Source of the DNA: Burkholderiales bacterium
GTDB lineage: Bacteria; Pseudomonadota; Gammaproteobacteria; Burkholderiales; SG8-39
DNA: 64,000 nt
Assembly: GCA_014860445.1 (NCBI GenBank)
Contig: JACZJT010000036.1
Span: 1 to 64,000, forward strand
Reading direction: 5' to 3'
Shown here: in pieces, positions 1 to 9,561 of the stretch
How positions within the stretch are numbered: the stretch's first letter is position 1
How the letters are laid out: each line of letters begins with the position of its first letter
Program-made: the position numbers and the translations under genes
The notes under the pieces: generated by a model
What the model was told of the DNA's origin: nothing
The model's database searches: none
Seen by the model: the letters and a program-made list of their open reading frames with translations, nothing else

Positions 1-582
1 TGGCTCGAAGTGCTGCTCGATTTCCCGTGCCTGGAGCAAGGCTCGCTCGATCTCGTGTACCTCACCGAAGTCGATCCGCTTTGGTCGGACGACGAGCTGA
101 CCGCGATCCTCAACCCGGAGGCCGTGCTCTTCGCCAATGCGCCAGCGAAAGCCGCCTGCGCCGCCGACTGTGTCGCATCCACCGCCGGGCTCGGAATCGC
201 GAGTCTTTTCTGGTGCGCCGGCTGCCAGGGCTCGATCTACCCGATGACTGGCCACGTCGCCGCCCACATCGGCGGCGTGCAGGCCTCCGCGCTGCTCACC
301 CAGCGCATGACGGCCAAGATGCACCGGCAGCTTGCCACCTTCGATGGTGCGGGGCCGGCGGGTCTGTGCGGTTACTACATGCAGCCGATCATGGACAAGA
401 CTCACTACAAGCTGCAGATGGTCTACCCGGTCCCCAACACCCAGAAGGACGCCGGCGCGTGCTGCCAGCCGTACGGGCGCACAACGATGATCTGGGGTGC
501 CGGCAAGGAATTCCCAGTGTCGGGCGAGGACTTCTCATATCAAATTTTTCGCAAAAGGAACTGCTGTGCCGGTGCGTATTGA
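1..582 (+). CDS. traU: Conjugal transfer protein TraU, 3' part
   Basis: The reading frame is open from the first base, so the gene begins before the window and only about 193 C-terminal residues are present. The segment with NPEAVLFANAPAKAACAADC followed by LFWCAGCQGSIYPMTGHV is the typical cysteine-rich C-terminal half of F-type TraU. TraU is a periplasmic protein of the F-type secretion system needed for DNA transfer, acting with TrbC and TraW. The end overlaps trbC by 17 bases, as expected in a tightly packed tra operon. Family assignment is confident; the N-terminal part and signal peptide cannot be judged. Confidence 0.93.
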   Translation, partial: WLEVLLDFPCLEQGSLDLVYLTEVDPLWSDDELTAILNPEAVLFANAPAKAACAADCVASTAGLGIASLFWCAGCQGSIYPMTGHVAAHIGGVQASALLTQRMTAKMHRQLATFDGAGPAGLCGYYMQPIMDKTHYKLQMVYPVPNTQKDAGACCQPYGRTTMIWGAGKEFPVSGEDFSYQIFRKRNCCAGAY

Positions 583-1255
583 TCGCGTCGCCCTCTGGGC
601 GCTTGCCTGCCTCCTACCCTGCATCGCTATGGCACAGGCTCCGCAGTGGCCGACCCCGCAGGATATGGACCGCGCACTGAAGGCGAATCCGTTCCCCGGC
701 GCGGACCGGATCGGCTCGCAGCCGATTCCCCAGCCGCCGCGCGTGAATCCGCAGCGCAGCGCGATTGACATCGAGGCGATTGCAAGGAACAAGTTCCAAC
801 TCCCGAACGCCGGTGCCACATCCGGCACTTCCCCCGTACCCCTGCGAATCTTCATCACGCTGGACATGCCGCGGGCGAGCCTGCAACTGCTCAACGACCA
901 GGCGTCCCGGGCGGGCGCCGTGCTGGTGCTTCGTGGCCTGAAGTCGCAGTCGATGCGGGAAACCGTTGCCATCGTGGGCGAGCTGATCGGCGAGCGGAAG
1001 GTCGCATGGGTCATCGATCCGGAAGCGTTCACGCGCTTCGCCGTGCGCCAGGCGCCGACGTTCGTGCTCACGCTGAACGACGCCACCGGTAGCGACGCGG
1101 AAGGCAGTTGCGGCTCCGGATGCGTAACGCCCGCCGGCTTCGCAAGCGTCGCCGGCGATGTCAGCCTCGATTACGCGCTGGAGGCCATCATGCGCCGCAG
1201 ACCGGAAGCGGCACCTCGAGCTGAGCCCATCCTCAAACGGCTGCGGGGATCGTGA
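566..1255 (+). CDS. trbC: F-type pilus assembly protein TrbC
   Basis: The frame is open further upstream, but a GTG at 566 preceded by AAAAGGA fits best. It starts a normal signal peptide (basic VRIDR, then a hydrophobic stretch ending IAMAQ). The mature part contains the TrbC core seen as IFITLDMPRASLQLL and GAVLVLRGL, a thioredoxin-like fold that in F assembles pilin with TraW. The order traU-trbC-traN matches the F transfer region. The protein would be about 229 residues and periplasmic. It overlaps traU at the start, and its stop overlaps the next start codon, so translational coupling is likely. Confidence 0.85.
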   Translation: MPVRIDRVALWALACLLPCIAMAQAPQWPTPQDMDRALKANPFPGADRIGSQPIPQPPRVNPQRSAIDIEAIARNKFQLPNAGATSGTSPVPLRIFITLDMPRASLQLLNDQASRAGAVLVLRGLKSQSMRETVAIVGELIGERKVAWVIDPEAFTRFAVRQAPTFVLTLNDATGSDAEGSCGSGCVTPAGFASVAGDVSLDYALEAIMRRRPEAAPRAEPILKRLRGS

Positions 1256-2235
1256 TGGCCCTTCGATTCCTCCTTTGCGGTTTCGCGGCGCTCGCCATGC
1301 ACACTTGGCCCGCCCACGCCCAGTCGCTGTCGGACGCCTTCAATCAGGGCGCCACCCTCGGCAGAAGCGGCAACGCCGCAGCACGAGGCCAGATCAGCGG
1401 GAATACCGCGCAATCGACGGTGCCGAACTTCACCGCCACGCCACCGGAAGCGTTCTATTTCGGCAGCCCCGGTCTGGGCACCCCCGCTTCGGCCAGGGCC
1501 GGGGCCTGCGCGGGCGGCCCCGGTGCGGCCGGCGGGTTTTCCGAGCAAGGCTGCAATGCGGTCGATTTCTCGCAGACCAATCCGTCCCGGCGCCCGAACT
1601 ACAGCATCACCGCGAGCGATCCGCTGCTCACGCGCGCCCGGACCATCACCGCCGACCCGCAGGCCATTGCCGGGAACCTCGCCGGCACCTACAGCGGCTG
1701 CACCGTGCAGACGGTGACGAGCCCGGACATCTTCGAGAAGCTGATCTGCCACCAGTACCGGACCATCGAGAACACGACCTGCGACAAGGTCCTGATCGTC
1801 ACACCGATCCAGACGCCCGGCTGCTCGCCGGGGCAGTTCCTGACGCGGGTGACAGCAGACCCTTGCCCGGCCTGCATCGACTACCTTGCCTTCGACTTCA
1901 CCTGTGGCGCGAACAACTACCTGATGCACGTGTTCACCATCGCCAAGGCCAGCGGCGGCCTCTACATGGAATTGGGCTCGCAGTATGTCGCCGGCACGCT
2001 GAACACCCAGATCGGCCAGACTCCGGGACCATCGCAGATTGACGGCTTCTTTTGTTACCAGACCTACTACAGCCAGTCCTGCTCGGGGGCGAACTGCTCC
2101 ATCGGGGCATGGTTCTACAACCCCTGCCAGGGCACGAGCTACTTCGGCGTGAGCACCTTCGCCATGCCCACCACCGTGAGCTTCACCGACACCTGGGATA
2201 ACCAGTGCGCGGCGTTGGAGGCGCGCTCGCAATGA
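1252..2235 (+). CDS. TraN, N-terminal half as a separate secreted protein
   Basis: This 327-residue protein has a clear signal peptide (MMALRFLLCGFAALAM... ending PAHAQ) and a cysteine-rich mature part. The stretch ENTTCDKVLIVT and the ending WDNQCAALEAR match what is normally the middle of TraN, the outer-membrane mating-pair stabilisation protein. Here the chain stops at that point, and a second protein with its own signal peptide carries the rest. The start overlaps trbC by four bases and the stop overlaps the next ATG. I read this as a genuine two-gene form of TraN rather than a frameshift, because the downstream gene has its own export signal. The identity as TraN is inferred from motifs and gene order. 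Confidence 0.7.
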   Translation: MMALRFLLCGFAALAMHTWPAHAQSLSDAFNQGATLGRSGNAAARGQISGNTAQSTVPNFTATPPEAFYFGSPGLGTPASARAGACAGGPGAAGGFSEQGCNAVDFSQTNPSRRPNYSITASDPLLTRARTITADPQAIAGNLAGTYSGCTVQTVTSPDIFEKLICHQYRTIENTTCDKVLIVTPIQTPGCSPGQFLTRVTADPCPACIDYLAFDFTCGANNYLMHVFTIAKASGGLYMELGSQYVAGTLNTQIGQTPGPSQIDGFFCYQTYYSQSCSGANCSIGAWFYNPCQGTSYFGVSTFAMPTTVSFTDTWDNQCAALEARSQ

Positions 2236-3431
2236 AGCTGCGGTTCGTCTGTGCGTTCTTGCTGGCACTGCTCATCCAGGCGGCGTCATCCGTGCGCGCC
2301 GCCGATTGCCAGAAGGCCTCGGAATCCTGCGTTGAGGGTCCCGCGACCCGCAACATCGGCGGCTATCCGGTGTACCGGGACTGCTGGCGCTACCGCGCGC
2401 AATACAGCTGCGTGTCGCAAACCATGACCGATGACTGCCAGCCGCTGCGCGATCGTGGTTGTAGCCAAATCGGATCGAGCTGCGTCGACACGAACGCGCA
2501 AGGCGCCTGCATGCTCTACGAGCAGACCTGGCAATGCCGGGTGTCGAGCGGATCGACCTCGACGATCACGAATTGCGGCGGCCAGCAGTTCTGTCTCGAC
2601 GGCCACTGCTTCGACACAGGCAACGCACCGGACGCCGATTTCGCCAAGATGGTCACCGCGATGGAAGTGCAGCGGGAAGCCGGCAAGTACGTGGACCCGA
2701 ATAACCTGGTGGTGTTTCAAGGCTACGACAACCGCTGTCGCAAGAAGCTCTTCGGCCTCGTCAACTGCTGCAAGGGCGCGGGTTCAAGCGGTTCGCTCTT
2801 CAGTAATCTGAATCTGATTCTCAGCGCGGGTGGTCAAGTGATGGGAGCGGTGGGATCGAGCTACACCTACGATGCGCTCTTCACGTCTGACGCGCCGGAC
2901 ATGGTCATCGCAGGTTTTCAGGCGCTCTTCGGGGCGGGTGGCGGCTCCTCCGCGCTTGCCGGGCTGTTCGCCGGAGACCTCTCGGTAGCGTCGTTCGTCG
3001 AGACCCTGGTACCCGGCCCCTGGACCATCGCCATTCTGGCGATCCAGCTTTCGGGCATCCTCGATTGCGAGCAGGCCGAGCAGGTCCTCGCCATGAAGCG
3101 CGACAACCGGCTCTGTCACGGCGTGGGTAGTTACTGCTCGTCGCGCCTGCCGATCATTCGCCTGTGTGTCGAGACGACTGAGTCCTACTGCTGCTTCAAC
3201 TCCCGCCTTGCGCGCATCCTGAACGAGCAGGGCCGCGGCCAGTTGGGTCGAGGCTGGGGAGGTCCTGAAAGCCCGGAATGCAGCGGCTTCACCGTCGGGC
3301 AACTGCAGGCGCTTGACTTCTCCCGAATGAACCTGGCGGAGTTCTACGCCGAGATCGCGCCGACGCTCCCGGACGTGGGCGCCATGCGCTCGCGCGCGCA
3401 ACAAAAGATCAACAGCTACTACAGCCCATGA
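2232..3431 (+). CDS. traN: TraN, C-terminal half as a separate secreted protein
   Basis: Starting at the ATG at 2232 (ATGA overlap with the preceding stop) gives a 399-residue protein with a signal peptide ending SSVRA. The mature part is cysteine-rich: CVEGPATRNIGGYPVYRDCW and CVSQTMTDDC match the C-terminal half of F-type TraN. Glycine/alanine-rich hydrophobic segments follow around residues 200-290, then a cysteine-rich tail with CCFNSRLARILNEQGRGQLG. The protein is probably anchored in the outer membrane and contacts the recipient cell during mating. The frame is open to 2205, but that start would place extra residues before the signal peptide. Confidence 0.82.
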   Translation: MKLRFVCAFLLALLIQAASSVRAADCQKASESCVEGPATRNIGGYPVYRDCWRYRAQYSCVSQTMTDDCQPLRDRGCSQIGSSCVDTNAQGACMLYEQTWQCRVSSGSTSTITNCGGQQFCLDGHCFDTGNAPDADFAKMVTAMEVQREAGKYVDPNNLVVFQGYDNRCRKKLFGLVNCCKGAGSSGSLFSNLNLILSAGGQVMGAVGSSYTYDALFTSDAPDMVIAGFQALFGAGGGSSALAGLFAGDLSVASFVETLVPGPWTIAILAIQLSGILDCEQAEQVLAMKRDNRLCHGVGSYCSSRLPIIRLCVETTESYCCFNSRLARILNEQGRGQLGRGWGGPESPECSGFTVGQLQALDFSRMNLAEFYAEIAPTLPDVGAMRSRAQQKINSYYSP

Positions 3432-3799
3432 ATTATTCGACACAATTCCTCACTGTCACGCTCGCATCCCTCGTCCTCGCGCACGGCGTAGCGGCTCAGC
3501 CCCTCGCCCGCACGCAGGTCACCGAGATAAAACCGCTCCTCATCCGGGCGATCGAGCTGGGTTCAGCGCACGGCGTACTGGTGGGCGAAGCCGCCACCTA
3601 CGTCCGGCAGAAATTCGATGCCAGCACCCCGATAGAGATCGACGTGCGCTCGCTGTACGCCCTACCCGAGGCAGGCTGCAGCCGACTCGAGGTGACGACA
3701 CGCCAGAAGGCCGTGCTGGAGAAGACGAAGCGCGATGACAAGGAACTCATCTATCAGGTGAGCTACTGCCGTGATGGCCGTTTTCCCGAAAAAAGGTGA
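3428..3799 (+). CDS. Small exported protein of the tra operon, unknown function
   Basis: A 123-residue protein with a signal peptide (hydrophobic TVTLASLVLAHG, cleavage near VAAQP). The mature part is mainly helical, with two cysteines (AGCSRLEV and VSYCRDG) that could form a disulfide. I do not recognise a family. It overlaps both neighbours by four bases (traN before, traF after), so it is cotranslated with the transfer genes and is probably a periplasmic accessory of the pore or of TraF-dependent folding. That role is inferred from position only. Confidence 0.7.
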   Translation: MNYSTQFLTVTLASLVLAHGVAAQPLARTQVTEIKPLLIRAIELGSAHGVLVGEAATYVRQKFDASTPIEIDVRSLYALPEAGCSRLEVTTRQKAVLEKTKRDDKELIYQVSYCRDGRFPEKR

Positions 3800-4632
3800 C
3801 CACCATGCGAACGCTTGTCGCCCTTGCCGCACTGTCGCTCGCCGCGATGCCGGTTACCGTCCTTCCCGCCGACGAAACTCCGTCCACCACAAGCGGCGTC
3901 GCAGTCGAGACCTCGCCGGATCCGACCGGGACCTACTGGCTGCGAAACCGCGAAGGATGGTTCTGGTACCGGGACCCCCCCACGCCTGTGAATCCGCCCA
4001 AAGCCGCACCACCGCCGCCGAACCGCCCAGCGGAGCTGGTTGAGTTCGAGGCAATGCAACAACGCCTCGACGAGTTAAAGCGCGTCGCCGTTATGAATCC
4101 GACCGATGCGAATCTGGTCTCCTACATGCGCTACCAGCGGTTCGTCATGAACAAGTCCGAGGTGTTCGCAGAGCGCTGGCAGCGCCTTGTCTGGACAGTG
4201 CCCGAGCTTGACTACGGCCTGACCGGCAGGCCTACCAACTCGATGGCCATTGGCGCCTTCGATGAACAGCAACAGAGTCGCCAAGCACAGGTGGTCCGGA
4301 ATCTTGCCTCGACGCATGGACTGCTTTTTATTTTCAGGAGCGACTGCCCCTACTGTCACCGCTTCGCACCCATCCTGAAGCGCTTCGAGCAGGAGTTCGG
4401 AATGACGGTCTTTCCCGTGAGCCTCGACGGCCGTGGTCTGCCGGAATACCCGAATCCTCAAATGGACAATGGCATCGCGACGCGCCTCAACGCTTCGGTC
4501 GTGCCGGCGCTTTACCTCACGGCACCGTCCAAGCGGCAGATACGACCCGTCGGCTTTGGCGTAATGGCGATGACGGATCTGGTCGAGCGAATTGCGGCGC
4601 TCGCGCAAGACCCGCGCGAGGACCCCCTCTAG
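3796..4632 (+). CDS. traF: Conjugal transfer protein TraF (thioredoxin-like)
   Basis: The 278-residue protein starts with a signal peptide (MRTLVALAALSLAAMPVTVL). It contains a YWLRNREGWFWYRDP motif near the mature N-terminus, typical of TraF. The C-terminal thioredoxin fold has an intact CPYC active site (FRSDCPYCHRFAPILKRF) and the cis-proline segment SVVPALYL. F TraF lacks the double cysteine, whereas TrbB-like and ICE TraF proteins keep it, so this protein may act as a periplasmic disulfide enzyme for the cysteine-rich TraN, TraU and TraH proteins. It sits directly upstream of traH as in F. Confidence 0.9.
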   Translation: MTTMRTLVALAALSLAAMPVTVLPADETPSTTSGVAVETSPDPTGTYWLRNREGWFWYRDPPTPVNPPKAAPPPPNRPAELVEFEAMQQRLDELKRVAVMNPTDANLVSYMRYQRFVMNKSEVFAERWQRLVWTVPELDYGLTGRPTNSMAIGAFDEQQQSRQAQVVRNLASTHGLLFIFRSDCPYCHRFAPILKRFEQEFGMTVFPVSLDGRGLPEYPNPQMDNGIATRLNASVVPALYLTAPSKRQIRPVGFGVMAMTDLVERIAALAQDPREDPL

Positions 4633-4650
4633 CGATTGAAAGGACTATCG

Positions 4651-6096
4651 ATGACCACTCGACCAAAACGCTTCATGGCCTGCCTGCTCACGGCAGCCTT
4701 GGTTACTGCTCCGACCGCGAGCCGGCCGGCCGATCTCAATGGCGAGATGCAGGCGATGTTCAACGATCTGGGTGCGCTGGGCAATGTCACATCGCCAGGG
4801 GCCTTCCGTGGCCAGGCGATGAACCTCTACACGGGTGGCAGTTTGATGATGCGCGCGCCGGGACGAAACTACCCGCTCGTCAATGCACAACTCCCGAGCC
4901 TGCGAGCCGGCTGCGGTGGCATCGATCTTTTCGGCGGGGCGTTCTCCTTCATCAACAAGCAGCAGTTCGTGGCGCTCTTGCAGAACATCGGATCAAACGC
5001 GGTGGGTTACGCCTTCAAACTCGCGCTGCAGTCGATTTCCCCGGACATCGACAAGTTGCTCACCGAGCTGCAGGACCAGATCAACAAGATCAACACAATG
5101 AACATCAATTCCTGCGAGGCCTCGCAGGCGCTGGTCAATGGCGTCGTTGGCGAATACGACAACTCGGTGCAAAGCGGCTGCGCGAACATCTCGCAGTACC
5201 TGGGCAGCGTCACCGACCGCGCCGATGCGCGCTTCACCTGTGCCACCAACGCTCCGGCGGTGGTCAAGAGCGCCGCCAATTCCGGCGATCCGAACCTCCG
5301 CAACGCAACGTTCGTTAAGGGCAACGTGATCTGGCTGGCGCTGAACCAGGTGGGCGGCACCATCAGCCGGCAGGAGAAGGAACTGATCATGAGCGTGATC
5401 GGCACTGTGATCCTCTATCCCCCCGCGGACGACGGCAGCGGCGCGATGCCGCGTTACATCGAGCCAAGCGTCGTGGGCCTGCGCGATCTGCTGCTCGGGC
5501 GCGGCGCATCCGCTACCGAGGGCAATATCGACATCGAGGTCTACGTCTGCGACGAGCCGGCCGAGTGCCTCAATCCTGCCCGCACCACCGTCTCTGCCAA
5601 ACCTTACACGCGCATGGTTTCCGAGCGGCTGCGCCGCATGTCCGACAACATCGTGAACCGCACCCCGCAGACGAGCGCCGACATCGGCTTCATCAACAAC
5701 ACGACGGAACCGGTTTACAAGATGCTGGCGGTCGCCAACGCCGTTCCCGCCTCCAACACCGCCGAGACGCTGATCGATACCTACAAGGACGTGATTGCGC
5801 TCGACTACGCGGAGACTTTCCTCAATCGCGTGATTCGGCAGGCCATGACGGCGCTCTCGCAGACTTTGAAGCGCACCGCGATCGAGCAGCAGTACGTGGA
5901 GACATTGAGGGGCAACGCCCAAGAAGCCCAGCGGCAACTTCTGACCGAGAAACAGACCGCGTACGCCAAGGTGCGTTCGGTCTCGTCCATGACGCAGGAC
6001 CTGCAGACCCTGGAGCGGCAGCTCTGGAGTTCGATGCCGCCGGCGGTGAAGTCGATGCTTGATTTCAGCGCCAACTCGGGCGCACGCGGCTCCTAG
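4651..6096 (+). CDS. traH: Conjugal transfer pilus assembly protein TraH
   Basis: The ATG at 4651 is chosen because AAAGGA lies seven bases upstream and a signal peptide follows (MTTRPKRFMACLLTAALVTA). A TTG five codons earlier is the only alternative nearby. The mature protein of about 460 residues has TraH hallmarks: GAFRGQAMNLYTGGSLMMR near the start, CGGIDLFGGAFSFIN in the middle and a coiled-coil C-terminus. TraH is an outer-membrane-associated pilus assembly component working with TraF and TraG. Its 3' end runs up against the traG gene. Confidence 0.93.
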   Translation: MTTRPKRFMACLLTAALVTAPTASRPADLNGEMQAMFNDLGALGNVTSPGAFRGQAMNLYTGGSLMMRAPGRNYPLVNAQLPSLRAGCGGIDLFGGAFSFINKQQFVALLQNIGSNAVGYAFKLALQSISPDIDKLLTELQDQINKINTMNINSCEASQALVNGVVGEYDNSVQSGCANISQYLGSVTDRADARFTCATNAPAVVKSAANSGDPNLRNATFVKGNVIWLALNQVGGTISRQEKELIMSVIGTVILYPPADDGSGAMPRYIEPSVVGLRDLLLGRGASATEGNIDIEVYVCDEPAECLNPARTTVSAKPYTRMVSERLRRMSDNIVNRTPQTSADIGFINNTTEPVYKMLAVANAVPASNTAETLIDTYKDVIALDYAETFLNRVIRQAMTALSQTLKRTAIEQQYVETLRGNAQEAQRQLLTEKQTAYAKVRSVSSMTQDLQTLERQLWSSMPPAVKSMLDFSANSGARGS

Positions 6097-6157
6097 CGAC
6101 TCCGGCCTGGCGAGCGCCGCATCACGGACTAACCGCGCGGACGACCTTCACGCATTT

Positions 6158-9121
6158 ATGTTCGAGATCTACGCTTACGGCAACGTCGATACCCTGACCG
6201 GGGTCTTCAACGCCATCGCCGCCATCATGGGCGGCGACGACTATTTCGGCCTCATCAAGACCGTCGCGGTGACCGGCGTGCTGGTGGCGGCCTTCACCGG
6301 ACTGTTCACGCCCGGACGTTTTCACGGCTGGGGCTGGTTGATCGGATTCATGTTCCTGTACTACGCCCTCTTCGTCCCCAAGACCGATGTGGTTATCGTG
6401 GACAAACTGGGCAGCCAAACGCCGGTCGTGGTCGGCAATGTCCCGATCGGCGTCGCGTTCTTCGGTCACTACACGAGCAAGGTGGGCGACGTGATGACGC
6501 GGTTCTTCGAGACCGCGTTCCAGGTAATCCCGGCAACCAACGCGCAGCTTCCCAGCGAACTCGCCTATCAGAAGAACGGCGTCATGTTTGGCAACCGGCT
6601 GATCCAGGCCTCCCGCAGCGCCAACATAGCCGATCCCCAGTTGCGAACCGACCTGATCGCATTCGTTTACAACTGCACCCTCTACGACCTGCAGGACGGC
6701 ACCATCGACCCGGCGGGTTTCTCCCAGAGCATCGACATTTGGTCGCTGATGGGGACCCCCAATCCGGCGCGCTTCTCCACTTACGGCAACCCGGTTCAGG
6801 TTGATACCTGCCCCAATGTGTACACCTATCTCGCCAACCGTCTGCCGGCTGAGGTGGCCCGTGCCCGCGCGATGCTCGCGTTCCAGTTGAATCCGTCCCT
6901 CGATACAACCGCCGCGCAAGGCGTGATCGACAGCCAGATCGAGCAGGCCTATTACAAGACCAAGATCGCGACCGCGGCGCAAGGCGCCTCCGACCTCCTG
7001 CGGCAGAACATCATGATCAATCTGGTTCAGGACACGAGCAGCATCGTCGGCCAGAAGATCAATGACCCCGCTTCGGTCATGATCGCAACCGCCCGCGCTA
7101 ATGCCACGGCTTCGATCAACTCGTCGTTCCTGACCATGGGAAAGGTCGCCGAACAGGCGCTGCCGCTGATCCGCAACGTCATCGAGGCGATCATCTATGC
7201 CGTATTCCCGTTCGTTTTCCTGCTGTTCCTGCTGGCGCAGGGACGCGGCCTGGGGCTGGCGATCAAGAGCTTTGTCCTGAGTCTGGTCTGGATCCAGCTT
7301 TGGCCGCCGCTCTACGCAATCCTCAATTACGTGGCCACGCTGGCAAGCGCCAAAAACCTCGAGGCCGCGGCGCGCATGGGCGCGACAACCCAGGGCCTGG
7401 CTCTCGAAACTGCGTCCAGCATCTATCACGGCGCAATCTCCGATCAGGCCGTGGCGGGGTATATGGTGGTCTCGATCCCAATCATCGCCACAGCGATCAT
7501 CAAGGGTGGCGAAGTCGCCTTTCAAGCGGTCACAGGTGTCGGCCCGATGCAATCGGCCGTGTCGGGAGAGGCCAGCAGCACCAGCAAAGGCAACGTTACC
7601 CAGGACTCAATCTCCATCGACCAGCAGCAGCTCGCCCCGACGCGGTCGTCTGCTTTCATGTCCACGGCATCCGACGCCCATGGCACGACCATTCAAGGCT
7701 CCGGCCCCGATGCGGGTGTTTTCCGCTACCAGGCAACCTTGAGCCGGCTTGCCACGACATTCACGTTCACGGAACGGCAGGCGACAACGCTCTCGGACAA
7801 TGCGCGGGAAGCAGAAACCCTGGCCCACTCCGAGCGCGATTCGATGCAGCGGAGCCAGTCCGCCGCCCTCACCAATGCACTTGGCATCCAGGAGTCGTTC
7901 GACCGCACACAGCAACGCTCCGGAGCAAGCGCCACCTCCGACGGCGGATCTACTTCGACGCAGCTCCAGACACTGAACTCGGTAGCCCGTGAGGTCAACC
8001 GCCGATTGGGACTGGGCGATGACTCGATCGTCGGCAAGAGTGTCGTCGCATCCGCTTCAGCCGGCGCCAGGATTCCGCTCACTGAAATTGGCGGCCAAAT
8101 GACACGGGAGGGCCGACACATGGACCAAGAGCGTCTTCAAAGCGCCTACGACTACGCCCGCAAGGCGGTCGAGACCTCACAGCTTTCGGAAGCGACCGCA
8201 TTGGTCAAGGAGTTCCGAACGTCGGATGCGTACCAGTGGGCTCGCGGCAGCCGAACGACGGGAACTTCCGGCTTCGACTCGTCGTATCGTGAGGCGGTCG
8301 ATCATCAATCCGCGAGCGAGAACGCCTACGGACGGTCCAAGGAACTGACACGGGCCGCCCAGTTCATGCGCGAGTGGAGCAGCGGCGCGCAGACCGACTT
8401 CACCAACTATGCCGCGCGCCGGCTTTCCGAACGCGGATTACTTCGCGAAGACGATCCAATCAAGTTGCAGCGCGCCGTCTCGGAGATCGCGTTCGGTTAC
8501 GCGAAAGGCGGTGAAGTCGGCAGCCAATTCGTCCCCGGCGACAGCCCGTTGACGCCGAGTCGCCCGCTTCCGCAACTTCTCGGCTGGACCTCATCGACGT
8601 TACGCGAGGATTTCGACCACGCCGATGAATCCAGAAACGTCGATACGGTGCGGGGTCAGGCGGCCACGAACGACGGGGCCATTCGCTACGGCCAGTCCAG
8701 TCAGCGTGTCGCACCAGGTCAACCCGTTGGCGATGACGTCGCGGCCCGAATTCATGCGACCTCAGACAGGGCATCCGCAACAATCGAGACGCAACGGCGC
8801 ACAGTCTCACAGGGGCAAGGTGCCCTGAGCGAGGACTACAACGCGACTGTTCAAGCCGGCAAGGTGAGTCCGTACCACGAGGGAAATCGAGCCGTGTGGG
8901 AGAGCGTTGGCACGCAAACTGACAACCGCGCCAATCTGGGCACGCCCTCGGAAAAGCCCAGCATCGGCGAGTGGCACCTCGACAAAGACGGTGTCCCAGT
9001 TGCCGGGCCAAAGCCAGTATCACGCGAATCAGCGGCATCAGCCGCAAAGCCTGAACAGCCTCCGGCATCGCAAGAAGCCGGTCGTCCCACCGACCAAAAG
9101 GGAACCACCGGGAACCGGTAG
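6158..9121 (+). CDS. traG: Mating-pair stabilisation protein TraG
   Basis: The frame is open from 6059 (inside traH), but the first residues that look like TraG begin at the ATG at 6158 (MFEIYAYGNVDTLTGVFNAI). The N-terminal third is an inner-membrane region with hydrophobic spans around residues 28-90, then a periplasmic stretch, then two further spans (VIEAIIYAVFPFVFLLFLLA and a segment near ILNYVATLA). The roughly 500-residue C-terminal part is polar, helical and serine-rich, like the periplasmic TraG* domain. At 987 residues it is close to F TraG. It closes the operon, and the following genes run on the opposite strand. Start codon choice is uncertain; no good ribosome-binding site is visible. 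Confidence 0.92.
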   Translation: MFEIYAYGNVDTLTGVFNAIAAIMGGDDYFGLIKTVAVTGVLVAAFTGLFTPGRFHGWGWLIGFMFLYYALFVPKTDVVIVDKLGSQTPVVVGNVPIGVAFFGHYTSKVGDVMTRFFETAFQVIPATNAQLPSELAYQKNGVMFGNRLIQASRSANIADPQLRTDLIAFVYNCTLYDLQDGTIDPAGFSQSIDIWSLMGTPNPARFSTYGNPVQVDTCPNVYTYLANRLPAEVARARAMLAFQLNPSLDTTAAQGVIDSQIEQAYYKTKIATAAQGASDLLRQNIMINLVQDTSSIVGQKINDPASVMIATARANATASINSSFLTMGKVAEQALPLIRNVIEAIIYAVFPFVFLLFLLAQGRGLGLAIKSFVLSLVWIQLWPPLYAILNYVATLASAKNLEAAARMGATTQGLALETASSIYHGAISDQAVAGYMVVSIPIIATAIIKGGEVAFQAVTGVGPMQSAVSGEASSTSKGNVTQDSISIDQQQLAPTRSSAFMSTASDAHGTTIQGSGPDAGVFRYQATLSRLATTFTFTERQATTLSDNAREAETLAHSERDSMQRSQSAALTNALGIQESFDRTQQRSGASATSDGGSTSTQLQTLNSVAREVNRRLGLGDDSIVGKSVVASASAGARIPLTEIGGQMTREGRHMDQERLQSAYDYARKAVETSQLSEATALVKEFRTSDAYQWARGSRTTGTSGFDSSYREAVDHQSASENAYGRSKELTRAAQFMREWSSGAQTDFTNYAARRLSERGLLREDDPIKLQRAVSEIAFGYAKGGEVGSQFVPGDSPLTPSRPLPQLLGWTSSTLREDFDHADESRNVDTVRGQAATNDGAIRYGQSSQRVAPGQPVGDDVAARIHATSDRASATIETQRRTVSQGQGALSEDYNATVQAGKVSPYHEGNRAVWESVGTQTDNRANLGTPSEKPSIGEWHLDKDGVPVAGPKPVSRESAASAAKPEQPPASQEAGRPTDQKGTTGNR

Positions 9122-9134
9122 GAACGGCCGAACT

Positions 9135-9404
9135 TCAGTCGTCGGCCGCGCCAATCTCCATGCTACCGAGACCATTGCCAGTGATATAGCCGGGCGTCCG
9201 ATCGCCGTATCGGCTGGACGGATTCTTCGTCACTGACGGATCGCCATGAAGCCAGCCCTCGAAATCACGGTGAATACCGCGGCTCGTTTCCGCGCTCGCA
9301 TCATCCGGGTCTGCGGCTGTTGGAAGCGCGGCGCGAAGCATAGCCCAAAGATTCGCGAGCGAATCTACCAGAAGTTCGTATCGAGTTTTCCGATCAGCAA
9401 TCAT
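9135..9404 (-). CDS. Small hypothetical protein next to traG
   Basis: An 89-residue frame converging on traG. The N-terminal half (RYELLVDSLANLWAMLRAAL) would form an amphipathic helix and the C-terminal half is polar and glycine-rich. I do not recognise it. It occupies most of the 440-base space between traG and the GAP1 gene, and an overlapping plus-strand frame at 9246-9569 looks less protein-like. Its reality is uncertain; it may be a small ICE gene or chance coding. Confidence 0.4.
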   Translation of the reverse strand: MIADRKTRYELLVDSLANLWAMLRAALPTAADPDDASAETSRGIHRDFEGWLHGDPSVTKNPSSRYGDRTPGYITGNGLGSMEIGAADD

Positions 9405-9561
9405 ATGAACAGCAGATATGGCAACCGATCTAATGATACACCAATGATTTTACGGGTCAACGCAGCAGATGTTCGCTTAACATTGGGCCAAGGCACGAGC
9501 GTATCTGGCGTTTCGAACTCAAGGGTCACGCTTTCATATGAGCGGTACCCCAGCGGGTACA

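Noticed and set aside
1171-2268. Long minus-strand frame (365 codons) opposite traN
   Set aside because: Arginine/alanine-rich shadow of the GC-rich traN coding strand; no start signal and no recognisable domain.
4993-5937. 314-codon minus-strand frame opposite traH
   Set aside because: Composition typical of an antisense shadow; traH is well supported on the plus strand.
6122-7552. 476-codon minus-strand frame opposite traG
   Set aside because: Shadow frame; the translation is rich in R, G, D, H without domain features.
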